64,000 nt of DNA. It comes from Roseovarius mucosus DSM 17069. GTDB taxonomy: Bacteria > Pseudomonadota > Alphaproteobacteria > Rhodobacterales > Rhodobacteraceae. Below, in pieces: positions 50,109-59,276 of this stretch. Location of the stretch: NCBI RefSeq assembly GCF_000768555.3, contig NZ_KN293981.1, positions 62,001 to 126,000 on the forward strand, given 5' to 3'. The translations under genes were made by a program, and so were the position numbers. The notes beneath the pieces were generated by a model. The model ran no database searches. It was given only the letters and a program-made list of their open reading frames with translations, and had not been told where the DNA came from. How positions within the stretch are numbered: position 1 is the first letter of the stretch; every line of letters starts with the position of its first letter.

Positions 50109-51343
50109 GCCGGATCGCGCGTTTTCTTGGGGGCGCTGCCCCCGTCGCCCTGCGGGCGACCCCCCCGAGGTATTTCGGGCCAGATGAACGGGCGGTGCGG
50201 CGTGGGTTGGGGGGGCTGGCATTTTTGCTGGCCTCGGTACTGGCCAGCGGAGTGGCGGCGCAGGCCACGGGAGATCTGGGGTTGGTGGTGGAGCGCGCCA
50301 GCGGAGCGCTCTTGGTGGTGGATCAATCCGAGCGCGCGGCGCTGGGCCGGATCGAGGGCCTGGGCGATCTGAGCCATGCGAGCCTTGTCTATTCCCCTGA
50401 CGAGCGGTTTGCCTATGTCTTTGGCCGCGATGGCGGATTGACCAAGGTCGATATTCTGGAGCGGCGCATCGTGGCGCGGGTCATGCAGGCCGGGAATTCC
50501 ATCGGCGGGGCGATTTCGGACGATGGCCGCTATGTGGCGGTGTCGAATTATGAGCCGGGCGGCGTGCGGGTATTCGATGCAGACACGCTGGCACCGGTCG
50601 CGGATATTCCCACCGGCGGCAAGACCATCGGTTTGGTGGATATTCCCGGCACGCGCTTTGTCTTTTCGCTGTGGGATCAGGGTGAGACATGGATTGCCGA
50701 CCTGTCGGGCAAGGCACCGCAGATCACCAAGATCACGGGCATGGGGGAAAACCCCTATGATGCGCTCGTCACTGGCGATGGGCGGACCTATATCGCGGGG
50801 CTGTTCGGTGCGGATCATCTGACCGCGCTGGACCTCTGGCAAGATCCGCCGCAGCCCAAGCCCATCCTGCCCGGTTATGCCGAGGGACGCGCGGGGCTGC
50901 CGGTCTACAAGATGCCGCATCTGGAGGGCTGGGCGCTGGCGGGGACGGATTTTGCCCTGCCTGCCATGGGGCAGCATGAGGTGCTGTGGGTCGATGCGCG
51001 CAGTCTGGAGGAAAGCGGGCGCACGGCGGTCTATGGCCAGCCGGTCTTTGCCATGGCGCGCCCCGATGGGCGGCAGGTCTGGGTAAATTTCGCGCATCCG
51101 TTGAATGACACGATTCAGGTGATCGATACGCTGAGCAAGCAGGTGATCCATGAATTCAAGCCCGGTCCCGGCGTGCTGCATATGGAGTTTACGCCGCGCG
51201 GTCACGAGGTCTGGCTGTCGGTGCGCGATGCGGGGCGGGTCATGGTCTATGACACCGAGACCTTTGAGAAGCTGCGCGAGATCGAAGCCGACAGCCCGTC
51301 GGGTATTTTCTTTACCGCGCGGGCGCATAAGACGGGGTTGTGA
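50105..51343 (+). CDS. nirF: NirF, heme d1 biosynthesis propeller protein, with a repeat-derived N-terminal segment
   Basis: A 412-residue protein. The propeller part (LGLVVERASGALLVVDQSER onward) shows NirF features such as HLEGWALAGTDFALPAMGQHEVLW. The start overlaps nirC (ATGA). Residues about 9-27 (GGAAPVALRATPPRYFGPD) are encoded by a copy of the 58-bp structured repeat and precede the hydrophobic signal segment (LAFLLASVLASGVAA). NirF is a dehydrogenase-like enzyme of late heme d1 synthesis, on the periplasmic side. Confidence 0.92.
   Translation: MSRIARFLGGAAPVALRATPPRYFGPDERAVRRGLGGLAFLLASVLASGVAAQATGDLGLVVERASGALLVVDQSERAALGRIEGLGDLSHASLVYSPDERFAYVFGRDGGLTKVDILERRIVARVMQAGNSIGGAISDDGRYVAVSNYEPGGVRVFDADTLAPVADIPTGGKTIGLVDIPGTRFVFSLWDQGETWIADLSGKAPQITKITGMGENPYDALVTGDGRTYIAGLFGADHLTALDLWQDPPQPKPILPGYAEGRAGLPVYKMPHLEGWALAGTDFALPAMGQHEVLWVDARSLEESGRTAVYGQPVFAMARPDGRQVWVNFAHPLNDTIQVIDTLSKQVIHEFKPGPGVLHMEFTPRGHEVWLSVRDAGRVMVYDTETFEKLREIEADSPSGIFFTARAHKTGL
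50129..50186. repeat. 58-bp structured repeat, copy B (inverted, inside nirF)
   Basis: Reverse complement starts CATCTGGCCCGAAATACCTC and ends GGGGGCAGCGCCCCC, the same length as copy A. The central stem is GTCGCCC-GCA-GGGCGAC; it differs from copy A on both sides of the stem with pairing kept, and the loop GCA is unchanged. Confidence 0.78.
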
Positions 51344-51346
51344 GCG

Positions 51347-52336
51347 ATGGAGCATTTTGCCGATCCGATTGACCGGGCGCTCTTGAACGACTGGCAGCGC
51401 GATTTCCCGGTGGCCACGCGCCCCTATGGGGTGTTGGCGCAGAGCCTTGGCACCACGGAAGCGGATGTGATCGCGCGGCTGCGCGCAAAGCGCGCGGCGG
51501 GGCAGATCACGCGGGTGGGGGCCACGGTCACGCCCAACACGCTGTCGGCCAGCACGCTCGCGGCCGTGGCAGCACCGGAGGCGCGGATTGACGAGGTGGC
51601 GGCCATCATCGGCGCGGAGCCGGGGGTGAACCACTCCTACTTGCGCGAAAACCGCTGGAATCTGTGGTTCGTGGCCACGGGGCCGGACCGGGCGCATATC
51701 GACCGGGCGCTGGCGCGGATTGGCGCGCGCAGCCGGTTGCGGGTGCTGGATCTGCCCTTGGTGCGCCCTTTCAACCTTGATTTGGGGTTTTGTCTGCGCG
51801 GGGCGCGGGCACGGGTGCCGCAGGTGGCGGCCCCTGATCTGGCAGTTTTGCGCGCTGGCGACCGGGCGTTGGTGCAGGCGCTGACCGAGGGTCTGGCGTT
51901 CGAGGCGCAGCCTTATGAGAGGCTGGCAGCCCGGTTGGGGCAAAGCGAGGCCGAGGTGATGGCGCGTATCCGTGCGCTGAGTGCGGCGCGGATCATCGCG
52001 CGGTTTGGTGTCATCGTGCGGCACCGGGCGTTGGGCTGGCGGGCCAATGCGATGGTGGTCTGGGATCTGCCCTCTGAGGCAATCACCGAGGCCGGGCCGC
52101 AATTGGCGGCGAGCCCCGGTGTCACGCTCTGCTATGAGCGGCGGCCGGTTGAGGGGGTCTGGCCCTATCGGCTCTATTCCATGATCCATGCCCAGAGCCG
52201 GGCGCAAGCGTTGGCGGATCTGGAGTGCGCCGCCGCCCTGCCCGCGCTGCGGGATGTGCCGCATCTGGCGCTGTTTTCCAGCCGGTGTTTCAAGCAGACC
52301 GGGGCGATGGTGGCGGATGAAAGGAGCCTTGCATGA
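51347..52336 (+). CDS. nirDL: Siroheme decarboxylase NirD-NirL fusion
   Basis: A 329-residue protein made of two AsnC/Lrp-like units, residues 1-165 and 170-329, each with a helix-turn-helix (RPYGVLAQSLGTTEADVIARL; QPYERLAARLGQSEAEVMARI) and an effector-type fold. With NirG and NirH it decarboxylates siroheme to didecarboxysiroheme. It overlaps nirG by 4 bases. Confidence 0.92.
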   Translation: MEHFADPIDRALLNDWQRDFPVATRPYGVLAQSLGTTEADVIARLRAKRAAGQITRVGATVTPNTLSASTLAAVAAPEARIDEVAAIIGAEPGVNHSYLRENRWNLWFVATGPDRAHIDRALARIGARSRLRVLDLPLVRPFNLDLGFCLRGARARVPQVAAPDLAVLRAGDRALVQALTEGLAFEAQPYERLAARLGQSEAEVMARIRALSAARIIARFGVIVRHRALGWRANAMVVWDLPSEAITEAGPQLAASPGVTLCYERRPVEGVWPYRLYSMIHAQSRAQALADLECAAALPALRDVPHLALFSSRCFKQTGAMVADERSLA

Positions 52337-52782
52337 CGCTCGATGCGATGGACCGGCGGATATTGAACCGGCTGCAAGAGGGGTTTCCCATCGTGCCGCA
52401 CCCCTTTGAGGCGGTGGGTGCGGAACTGGGCTTGAGCGGTTGCGATCTCGTTGCGCGGCTGGAGCGGATGCAGGCGGAGGGCGTGATCACGCGCTTTGGC
52501 CCGTTTTACGATGCCGAGGCGATGGGCGGGGCGTTTTGCCTCTGTGCCATGGCGGTGCCTGAGGCGGAATTCGACGCGGTCGTGACAAAAGTCAATGCGC
52601 GCCCGGAGGTGGCGCATAATTATCAACGCACACACCGGCTGAACATGTGGTTCGTTCTGGCCACGGAAACCGAGGGAGAGATTGCCGGGGTGGCATCGGA
52701 GCTTGAGCGGGAAACGGGGCTGCGCGTGCACCGTTTCCCCAAGCTCAGGGAGTTTTTCATCGGATTCAGGGTAGCCGCATGA
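52333..52782 (+). CDS. nirG: Siroheme decarboxylase subunit NirG
   Basis: A 149-residue Lrp-like protein with VPHPFEAVGAELGLSGCDLVARL and NYQRTHRLNMWFVLATE, the latter conserved in NirG. ATG overlaps the nirDL stop, and its stop overlaps nirH (ATGA). Confidence 0.9.
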   Translation: MTLDAMDRRILNRLQEGFPIVPHPFEAVGAELGLSGCDLVARLERMQAEGVITRFGPFYDAEAMGGAFCLCAMAVPEAEFDAVVTKVNARPEVAHNYQRTHRLNMWFVLATETEGEIAGVASELERETGLRVHRFPKLREFFIGFRVAA

Positions 52783-53267
52783 CGATTGACGCCACAGACC
52801 GCCGGATCATCGCAGCCACGCAAGGGGGGCTGCCCTTGGTGCCTGCGCCCTATGCTGCCGTCGCGGCAGGGTTGGGGATGAAAGAGGACGTGCTCTGCGC
52901 GCGGCTGCGCGAGATGCAGGCGCAGGGTGTCATCCGGCGCATTGCCGTGGCCCCCAATCATTATGCCTTGGGCATGGTGGCCAATGGCATGTCGGTCTGG
53001 GATGTCGAGGACGGGCAGATCGCCGAGTTGGGGACGCTGGTCGGCGCGCTCGACTATGTGAGCCATTGTTATGAGCGCCCGCGCGCCCTGCCCGCGTGGC
53101 GCTATAATCTCTTTGCCATGATCCATGGCGCAAGCCGGGAGGCCGTCGAAGACAAGCGGCAGGCGATTGCCGCGCTCTTGGGTCCGGCGTGCCGGGCGCA
53201 TGACATTCTCTATTCCACACGGATTCTCAAGAAAACCGGGCTGCGACTGCGGCCCAAGGAGGGCTGA
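52779..53267 (+). CDS. nirH: Siroheme decarboxylase subunit NirH
   Basis: A 162-residue Lrp-like protein with [22 protein letters not shown] and [22 protein letters not shown], typical of NirH. It ends one base before the nirJ ATG. Confidence 0.9.
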   Translation: MTIDATDRRIIAATQGGLPLVPAPYAAVAAGLGMKEDVLCARLREMQAQGVIRRIAVAPNHYALGMVANGMSVWDVEDGQIAELGTLVGALDYVSHCYERPRALPAWRYNLFAMIHGASREAVEDKRQAIAALLGPACRAHDILYSTRILKKTGLRLRPKEG

Positions 53268-53268
53268 G

Positions 53269-54483
53269 ATGTTTCGTCTCACCGAATATATGCATCAACT
53301 GGTCAATCCCACGCCGCTGCGCCGCAGGGGGGCCGGGCCGGTCAAGCCGGTGGTGATCTGGAACCTGACCCGGCGCTGCAATCTGAAATGTCGGCATTGC
53401 TACACGGTGTCGGCAGATGTGGATTTTCCGGGCGAGTTGAGCCACGATCAGGCGATGGCGACACTGGCCGATCTGGGGGATTTCGGCATTCCGGCGCTGA
53501 TCCTGTCGGGGGGAGAGCCGCTGGACCGGCGCGATCTGTTCGAAATCGCCGCAGAGGCGCGCAAGCGGGTGCGGATGCTGGCGCTGAGCACGAACGGCAC
53601 CAAGATCCATGGCGAGACCGCCGACCGCGTGGCCGAGATCGGATTTGATTACGTGGGCATCTCGATTGACGGGGTTGGGTCGACGAATGACTGGTTTCGC
53701 GGGGTCGAGGGGGCCTTTGCAGATGCGTTGCGCGGGGTACGGGCCTGCAAGGCGCGGGGCATCAAGGTGGGGCTGCGGTTCACGCTGACGCGCGATAACG
53801 CGCCGCAACTGACGGATTTGTTGCGGCTTTGCGATGATGAGGGGGTGGACAAGTTTTACCTCTCACATCTGGTCTATGCGGGGCGCGGCGACAAGAACCG
53901 GGGCGAGGATGCGATGCATCGCCACACACGGCAGGCGCTGGATGCGTTGATCGACCGGGCTTGGGTGGCGGCGGCGGAGGATGCACCGCTGGATATTGTC
54001 ACCGGCAACAACGATGCCGATGCGGTTTACCTGCTGCATTGGGCGGCGCGGCATTTCGAGGCGGAGCGGGTGGCGCATCTGCGCGCACATCTGGAGGCCT
54101 GGGGCGGCAATTCGTCGGGCTTGGGCGTGGCCAATATCGACACGCTGGGGCGGGTGCATCCCGATACCTATTGGTCGGATTACACGGTGGGCAATGTGAA
54201 AACCGCCAAATTTTCCGAGATATGGACCGGAAGCGATCCGATGCTGGCGCAGTTGCGGCAACGTCCGCGCCCTCTCAAGGGGCGGTGTGGGGACTGTGCG
54301 TTTCGCGCAGTGTGCGGCGGCAACACCCGTATTCGGGCGCTGCAACTGACCGGCGACCCCTGGGCCGAGGACCCGGCCTGTTACCTGAGTGATGCCGAGA
54401 TTGGGGTGGAAAGCGCCCAAGCCCGGCTGACCGTGACCCCATTCCGAGGCAAGAGACATGATCCGGTTCACCGTTTTATCTAG
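53269..54483 (+). CDS. nirJ: Radical SAM heme d1 biosynthesis protein NirJ
   Basis: A 404-residue enzyme with the iron-sulfur motif RCNLKCRHC (Cys-x3-Cys-x2-Cys), SAM-binding [14 protein letters not shown] and a C-terminal SPASM-like cluster region [15 protein letters not shown]. It removes propionate side chains and adds oxo groups in d1 synthesis. ATG 53269 is chosen after AAGGAGG. Confidence 0.94.
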   Translation: MFRLTEYMHQLVNPTPLRRRGAGPVKPVVIWNLTRRCNLKCRHCYTVSADVDFPGELSHDQAMATLADLGDFGIPALILSGGEPLDRRDLFEIAAEARKRVRMLALSTNGTKIHGETADRVAEIGFDYVGISIDGVGSTNDWFRGVEGAFADALRGVRACKARGIKVGLRFTLTRDNAPQLTDLLRLCDDEGVDKFYLSHLVYAGRGDKNRGEDAMHRHTRQALDALIDRAWVAAAEDAPLDIVTGNNDADAVYLLHWAARHFEAERVAHLRAHLEAWGGNSSGLGVANIDTLGRVHPDTYWSDYTVGNVKTAKFSEIWTGSDPMLAQLRQRPRPLKGRCGDCAFRAVCGGNTRIRALQLTGDPWAEDPACYLSDAEIGVESAQARLTVTPFRGKRHDPVHRFI

Positions 54484-56005
54484 CATTCTCATGATGAGCG
54501 CAGGTGTGGCGATGGCCGATCCAGCGCAGATTTACCGCGACGCCTGCGCCGAGTGTCACGGGGTGGCGCGGCTGGGTGGTCAGGGGCCTGCGCTCATCCC
54601 CGAGAGTTTGGGGCGGATGCGCGGGCCCAACCTGATCGAGGTGATCGCCAAGGGGCGGGCGGCGACGCAGATGCCCGGTTTCGGCGATGCGCTGAGCGAC
54701 GAGGATCTGGCAGCACTGGCCGAATGGTTGCACACACCTTTAGCGCAGGCGCCGGTGTGGGAGGCCGAGGACATCGAGGCGACGCGGTGGTTCGACCCCG
54801 AGTATCACGCCGCCGAAGCGCCGGTGTTTACCGCCGATCCGCTCAATATCACGCTGGTCGTGGAAACCGGCGACCATCATGTCAGCGTTCTGGATGGCGA
54901 CACATTCGCGGTGCTGGACCGGTTCGAGACGCCATTTGCCGTGCATGGCGGGCCAAAGTTCAGCCCCGAGGGGCGCTATGTGTTCATCATGTCGCGCGAT
55001 GGCTGGGTGCAGAAATACGATATCTGGTCGCTCAAACAGGTGGGGCGGGTGCGCGCAGGCCTCAACAGCCGCAACATCGCGATGAGCGCCGATGGCAAAT
55101 GGCTGGCGGTGGCGAATTACCTGCCGATGACGCTGACGCTGTTGTCGACCGAGGATCTGAGCGTGGCGCGCGTGATGCCGGTGATCGGCGCGGATGGCAC
55201 CCCAAGCCGCGTTTCGGCGGTCTATCAGGTGCCGCAGCGCGACAGTTTCGTGCTGGCGCTCAAGGATGTGCCCGAAATCTGGGAGGTGGCGACCGACCCG
55301 GAGGCAGAGCCGGTCTATGAGGGATTTGTCCATAGCCGCGAGAAGGGCATGGTCGAGGCGCTACCCTCGTCCCAAGGCCTGTTCGCGCGCCGCCGGATCG
55401 AGGTGCGCGAGCCGCTGGATGACTTCTTTTTCTCGGATGATTACCGGCATCTGATCGGGGCCACGCGCGATTCCGAACGCGGCGTGGTGGTCAACCTCAA
55501 CGTGGGCCGCGAGATTGCCGAATTGCCGCTGCCCGGTATGCCACATCTGGGATCGGGCATTTCATGGGAGCGCAATGGCCATCGGGTGATGGCGACACCG
55601 CATCTGAAAGAGGGCGTGTTGTCGATCATCGATACGAATGACTGGAGCGTGATCAAGACCATCGCCACCGAGGGGCCGGGTTTTTTCCTGCGCAGCCACG
55701 AGAATTCGCCCTATTTCTGGGCGGATGTGTTCTTTGGCCCGAACAAGGATGTCATGCATGTGATCGACAAGCAAAGCCTTGAAATCGTGCGCACATTGCA
55801 GCCAGAGCCGGGGGCCACGGTGGCGCATGTGGAATTCACCCGCGACGGGCGCTATGCCTTGGTGTCCATCTGGGAGGACGACGGCGCGGTGATCGTCTAC
55901 GATGCGGCCACGCTGGAGGAAGTGACCCGGCTGCCGATGCGCAAGCCCTCGGGGAAATACAATGTCTTTAACAAGATTACATTCTCGGAAGGAACCAGCC
56001 ATTAA
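54458..56005 (+). CDS. nirN: NirN, cytochrome c/d1 protein of late heme d1 biosynthesis
   Basis: A 515-residue relative of NirS. After a signal peptide ([12 protein letters not shown]) comes a cytochrome c domain with CAECH and then a d1-type propeller ([21 protein letters not shown]). NirN introduces the acrylate double bond into dihydro-heme d1 and passes it to NirS. It begins 26 bases inside nirJ. Confidence 0.92.
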   Translation: MIRFTVLSSILMMSAGVAMADPAQIYRDACAECHGVARLGGQGPALIPESLGRMRGPNLIEVIAKGRAATQMPGFGDALSDEDLAALAEWLHTPLAQAPVWEAEDIEATRWFDPEYHAAEAPVFTADPLNITLVVETGDHHVSVLDGDTFAVLDRFETPFAVHGGPKFSPEGRYVFIMSRDGWVQKYDIWSLKQVGRVRAGLNSRNIAMSADGKWLAVANYLPMTLTLLSTEDLSVARVMPVIGADGTPSRVSAVYQVPQRDSFVLALKDVPEIWEVATDPEAEPVYEGFVHSREKGMVEALPSSQGLFARRRIEVREPLDDFFFSDDYRHLIGATRDSERGVVVNLNVGREIAELPLPGMPHLGSGISWERNGHRVMATPHLKEGVLSIIDTNDWSVIKTIATEGPGFFLRSHENSPYFWADVFFGPNKDVMHVIDKQSLEIVRTLQPEPGATVAHVEFTRDGRYALVSIWEDDGAVIVYDAATLEEVTRLPMRKPSGKYNVFNKITFSEGTSH

Positions 56006-56702
56006 ACCCGCAGCCATCATCGTAAGCCACGGCCAGCCCTCGGACCCGGACCCGGCAGAGGCGGCGCTGGCAGGATTTGCCGCCGAGGTGGCGCGGTCCC
56101 TGCCCGGCTGGCATGTGGGATCGGCCACCCTGGCCAAGCCCGGCGCGCTGGAGGCGGCGCTGGCCGATGCCGGGGCAGGCGCGCGGATTTTCCCCTATTT
56201 CATGACCGGGGGCTGGTTCACCGGAGAGGCGTTGGTGCAGCGGCTGGAGGGGTCGCGCGCGGTGGTCTTGCCGCCCTTTGGTCTGGACCCTGGATTGCCG
56301 GGGCTGGCGGCGGCGCTCTTGACCGACGAGATGACCGCACAGGGCTGGCACGCGCCGGAGGTGCGGGTGTTTCTGGCCGCGCATGGATCGGGGCGCAGCA
56401 CGCAGACGGCGCGGGACACGCAAGCGTTTGCCGCAGCCCTGGGCCAGCTTTTGCCCGTGGCGGAGCTGCGGGTGGGATTTGTCGAGGAACCGCCCTATCT
56501 GGCGGATCAGGCGTTCGATCTGGGCACGCGGGCGATTTGCCTGCCGTTCTTTGCCGCCAAGGGCGGGCATGTTCTGGACGATATTCCCGAGGCGCTGGAT
56601 CTGGCGGAGTTTCAGGGTGTGTTGCTGGAGCCGATCGGCTGTGCGCCGGGGGCGGCGGCGCTGGTGGCGCGCAGTCTGGCGCGGGCACAGGTGCCGGCAT
56701 GA
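55962..56702 (+). CDS. Sirohydrochlorin chelatase-like protein (CbiX)
   Basis: Two CbiX half-domains in tandem, marked by AAIIVSHGQPSDPDPAE and FLAAHGSGRSTQTARDT, each with a candidate metal-binding His. Likely inserts iron into sirohydrochlorin to give siroheme, the precursor of heme d1. The ATG at 55962 lies 44 bases inside nirN; an ATT at 56001, in the nirN stop overlap and well placed after GGAAGGAACC, is an alternative start giving a protein that begins at [10 protein letters not shown]. It is the tenth gene of the operon. Confidence 0.85.
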   Translation: MSLTRLHSRKEPAIKPAAIIVSHGQPSDPDPAEAALAGFAAEVARSLPGWHVGSATLAKPGALEAALADAGAGARIFPYFMTGGWFTGEALVQRLEGSRAVVLPPFGLDPGLPGLAAALLTDEMTAQGWHAPEVRVFLAAHGSGRSTQTARDTQAFAAALGQLLPVAELRVGFVEEPPYLADQAFDLGTRAICLPFFAAKGGHVLDDIPEALDLAEFQGVLLEPIGCAPGAAALVARSLARAQVPA

Positions 56703-56920
56703 GGCGCGCGCGGCTTTTCCTGCTGCTCTACCCGTTCACGGCACTGGCGGTGGCGATCAATCTCTTCATGCTGGCATTGATGGGGCAAGCCTTGGGGTGG
56801 CCCGCGATGCCGCCTGTCACGGCGCTGATGCTCTGTTGGCCACTTGGCCTACCGGTCAATTGGCTGGTCACGCGCTGGGTGCGCGGGCTGATTGACGAAG
56901 CAGAACGCGGCGCGTCCTGA
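56699..56920 (+). CDS. Small membrane protein at the end of the nir operon
   Basis: A 73-residue protein with two hydrophobic segments (LFLLLYPFTALAVAINLFML and MLCWPLGLPVNWLVTRWV). It starts by ATGA overlap with the cbiX-like gene, so it is probably the last gene of the operon. I do not recognise a family. Confidence 0.7.
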   Translation: MRRARLFLLLYPFTALAVAINLFMLALMGQALGWPAMPPVTALMLCWPLGLPVNWLVTRWVRGLIDEAERGAS

Positions 56921-56993
56921 CCGGGTATCGGCCGAGATGGCCGCTGAGGCCGCTTGATGGCTTGCGTTGGACTGCGCCCTGTCGCGCGCGTAT

Positions 56994-57007
56994 TTGATTC
57001 ATATCAG
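56994..57007. promoter_or_regulatory. FNR-type box upstream of phaC
   Basis: TTGAT-TCAT-ATCAG matches TTGAT-N4-ATCAA at nine of ten positions. It lies 188 bases upstream of the phaC start and 74 bases after the nir operon. It differs from the TTGAC form at norC and nirS. Confidence 0.45.
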
Positions 57008-57194
57008 GGGCAATGCCTGAAATCCGGAGGATACTCTGTCGCGGAATGGTTCTTCGCCCTGACCTCCGGGCGGCGGGCGTGTCTTGTGTGCCTTACGAGT
57101 TGTCCGGGTCTTTTGCGCTGGACCGTCAAAGACGCGGATCAGACGACCGCAGAGGCGGGGTTGGCCCCCTCAGATCCAAGGAGAGCAGTGCAGC

Positions 57195-59033
57195 ATGGCC
57201 CGCAAACCAACCCTTCGCGAAACCCCGTTGCCAAAGACGGCGGCGGCAAAGCCCCTGTCCGTGGTGGCACCCTCGGTGCAAACACCTGCCCAAGCGCCGT
57301 CCGCTGACAAACGCGACCCGCACCCCCATGCAGCGCTGGACCGTGCCGCCATGGCGAGCCTCGCCCGGTTTACCGGCGGGTTGTCGCCACATGCGATGAT
57401 CGACGCGTGGAGCGATTGGGCGATGCATCTGGGCCGCGCGCCGGGGCGGCAACTGGAGCTGATGGAACGGGCGCAGTCAAACGCGTTGAAGCTGATGCAT
57501 TTCACCGCCGCGCAGATGTTTGGCCAGACCGCGGACAAGCCGTTCAAGCCGGGGCGTTATGACACCCGCTGGTCGCATCAAGGCTGGGACAAGCCGCCCT
57601 ATGCTCTTTGGCAACAGGGGTTTCTGGCGACGCAGGATTGGTGGCATGCGGCCACCTCGGAATTGCGCGGATTGCGCCGGCAGAACGCGGATCGGACCGG
57701 CTTTTTGATGCGGCAGCTTCTCGATACCGTGTCGCCGTCGAATTTTCCGCTGGGCAATCCGGAAATTCTGGACAAGACGCTGGCGAGCGGGGGGCGCAAC
57801 CTGATCGACGGGGCTGCGCATTATGCCGATGACGCCCGTCACATTCTGGCGCAGGAACATCGGCCGGTGCCAGAGGCGTTCGCGCTAGGCGAGGTTCTGG
57901 CCAGCACACCGGGGGTTGTGGTCTATCGCAATGACCTCATGGAATTGATCCAGTATACACCGACCACGGCAAAGGTGCAGGCCGAACCGGTGCTCATCGT
58001 GCCAGCCTGGATCATGAAATACTATATTCTCGATCTTTCGCCCGAGAACTCTCTGGTGCGGTGGTTGGTTGGGCAAGGCTATACGGTGTTCTGCATTTCC
58101 TGGCACAATCCGGGCGCGGACGATGCCGAGCTGTCCCTTGAGGCGTATCGCAAGCAGGGGATCATGCAGGCGCTTGAGGTCATCAACGGGATCGCGCCGG
58201 GACAAAAGGTGCATGCCAATGGCTATTGTCTTGGCGGCACGCTGCTGGCCATCGCGGCGGCGGCGATGGCGCGCGACGGCGATGACCGGCTGGCGTCGGT
58301 CACATTGATGGCGGCCCAGGTGGATTTCGCCGAAGCGGGCGAATTGCTGTTGTTTCTCGACGAAAGTCAGGTCGCATTCCTGGAGGATCTGATGTGGTCG
58401 CAGGGCTATCTGGACCGGCCACAGATGTCAGGCGCCTTTGCAGCGATCCGGTCTGAGGATCTGATCTGGTCGCGCGCGGTGCGGCGTTATTTCCTGGGAG
58501 AGTCGGATTTGCCCACAGATGTAACGGTCTGGGTCAATGACACGACACGAATGCCCGCCCGGATGCATTCGGAATACCTGCGCGGGATTTTTCTGGAGAA
58601 CCGCATTTCGGCAGGCCGGTTTGCCGTGGACGGCAAGGTCATCGCGCTCAAGGATATTTCAGTGCCGCTCTTTGTCATCGGCACCGAGACCGATCATATC
58701 GCGCCGTGGCGGTCCGTCTACAAGACAGCCCTGTTTACCGATTGTGATCTGCATTTTCTGTTGACCAAAGGCGGGCACAACAGCGGCATCCTGTCAGAGC
58801 CGGGGCATCGGGGGCGGCATTATCGGATCGGCCATCGGCCAGAACTGGCGCTTTACCGCGATCCCGACACCTGGCTTGCAGGGCATGAGCCGCGCCCTGG
58901 GTCATGGTGGCCGGAATGGGCAGGCTGGCTGGCCCGTCAAAGCAGCGGGGCCGTGCCTGCGCGCACGCCCGGCGCAGACCCGGCCTATCCCGCGCTGGAG
59001 CGGGCACCCGGAACATATATCCACCAGACGTGA
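57195..59033 (+). CDS. phaC: Class I poly(3-hydroxyalkanoate) polymerase
   Basis: A 612-residue synthase. The lipase-like box GYCLGG holds the catalytic Cys345, with Asp500 (GTETDHIAPW) and His528 (KGGHNSGI) completing the triad. N-terminal SNFPLGNPEIL is conserved. It polymerises hydroxyacyl-CoA into storage granules. ATG 57195 is chosen; AAGGAGAG is a little far upstream. The first 50 residues are low-complexity and not conserved in the family. No phasin or depolymerase is next to it. Confidence 0.95.
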   Translation: MARKPTLRETPLPKTAAAKPLSVVAPSVQTPAQAPSADKRDPHPHAALDRAAMASLARFTGGLSPHAMIDAWSDWAMHLGRAPGRQLELMERAQSNALKLMHFTAAQMFGQTADKPFKPGRYDTRWSHQGWDKPPYALWQQGFLATQDWWHAATSELRGLRRQNADRTGFLMRQLLDTVSPSNFPLGNPEILDKTLASGGRNLIDGAAHYADDARHILAQEHRPVPEAFALGEVLASTPGVVVYRNDLMELIQYTPTTAKVQAEPVLIVPAWIMKYYILDLSPENSLVRWLVGQGYTVFCISWHNPGADDAELSLEAYRKQGIMQALEVINGIAPGQKVHANGYCLGGTLLAIAAAAMARDGDDRLASVTLMAAQVDFAEAGELLLFLDESQVAFLEDLMWSQGYLDRPQMSGAFAAIRSEDLIWSRAVRRYFLGESDLPTDVTVWVNDTTRMPARMHSEYLRGIFLENRISAGRFAVDGKVIALKDISVPLFVIGTETDHIAPWRSVYKTALFTDCDLHFLLTKGGHNSGILSEPGHRGRHYRIGHRPELALYRDPDTWLAGHEPRPGSWWPEWAGWLARQSSGAVPARTPGADPAYPALERAPGTYIHQT

Positions 59034-59276
59034 TGATTGTTCCCGAGGCAAGAGACCCGGGGGCCAAGCTTAGCTTTGAACTCTGGCGAATGTTTTTTTC
59101 GTTTCCTCATTTCGGATCGTCTCTTTCACCATACGCTCCACCTTAACGGCTGGTCCAAATTTCCGCGACCACCTCTTCGCCTTTTTGTTGAGCGCGCGCT
59201 TCGATGCGTGAGTGTCTGCACTGTAAGGGCCGGGCAGAATAGGTTCATGACATTTCCTTCCCTATGCGCAGCGCTT

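Noticed and set aside
50081..52264. 727-codon open frame opposite nirF and nirDL
   Set aside because: Arg/His/Pro-rich shadow of high-GC genes with no domain signatures.
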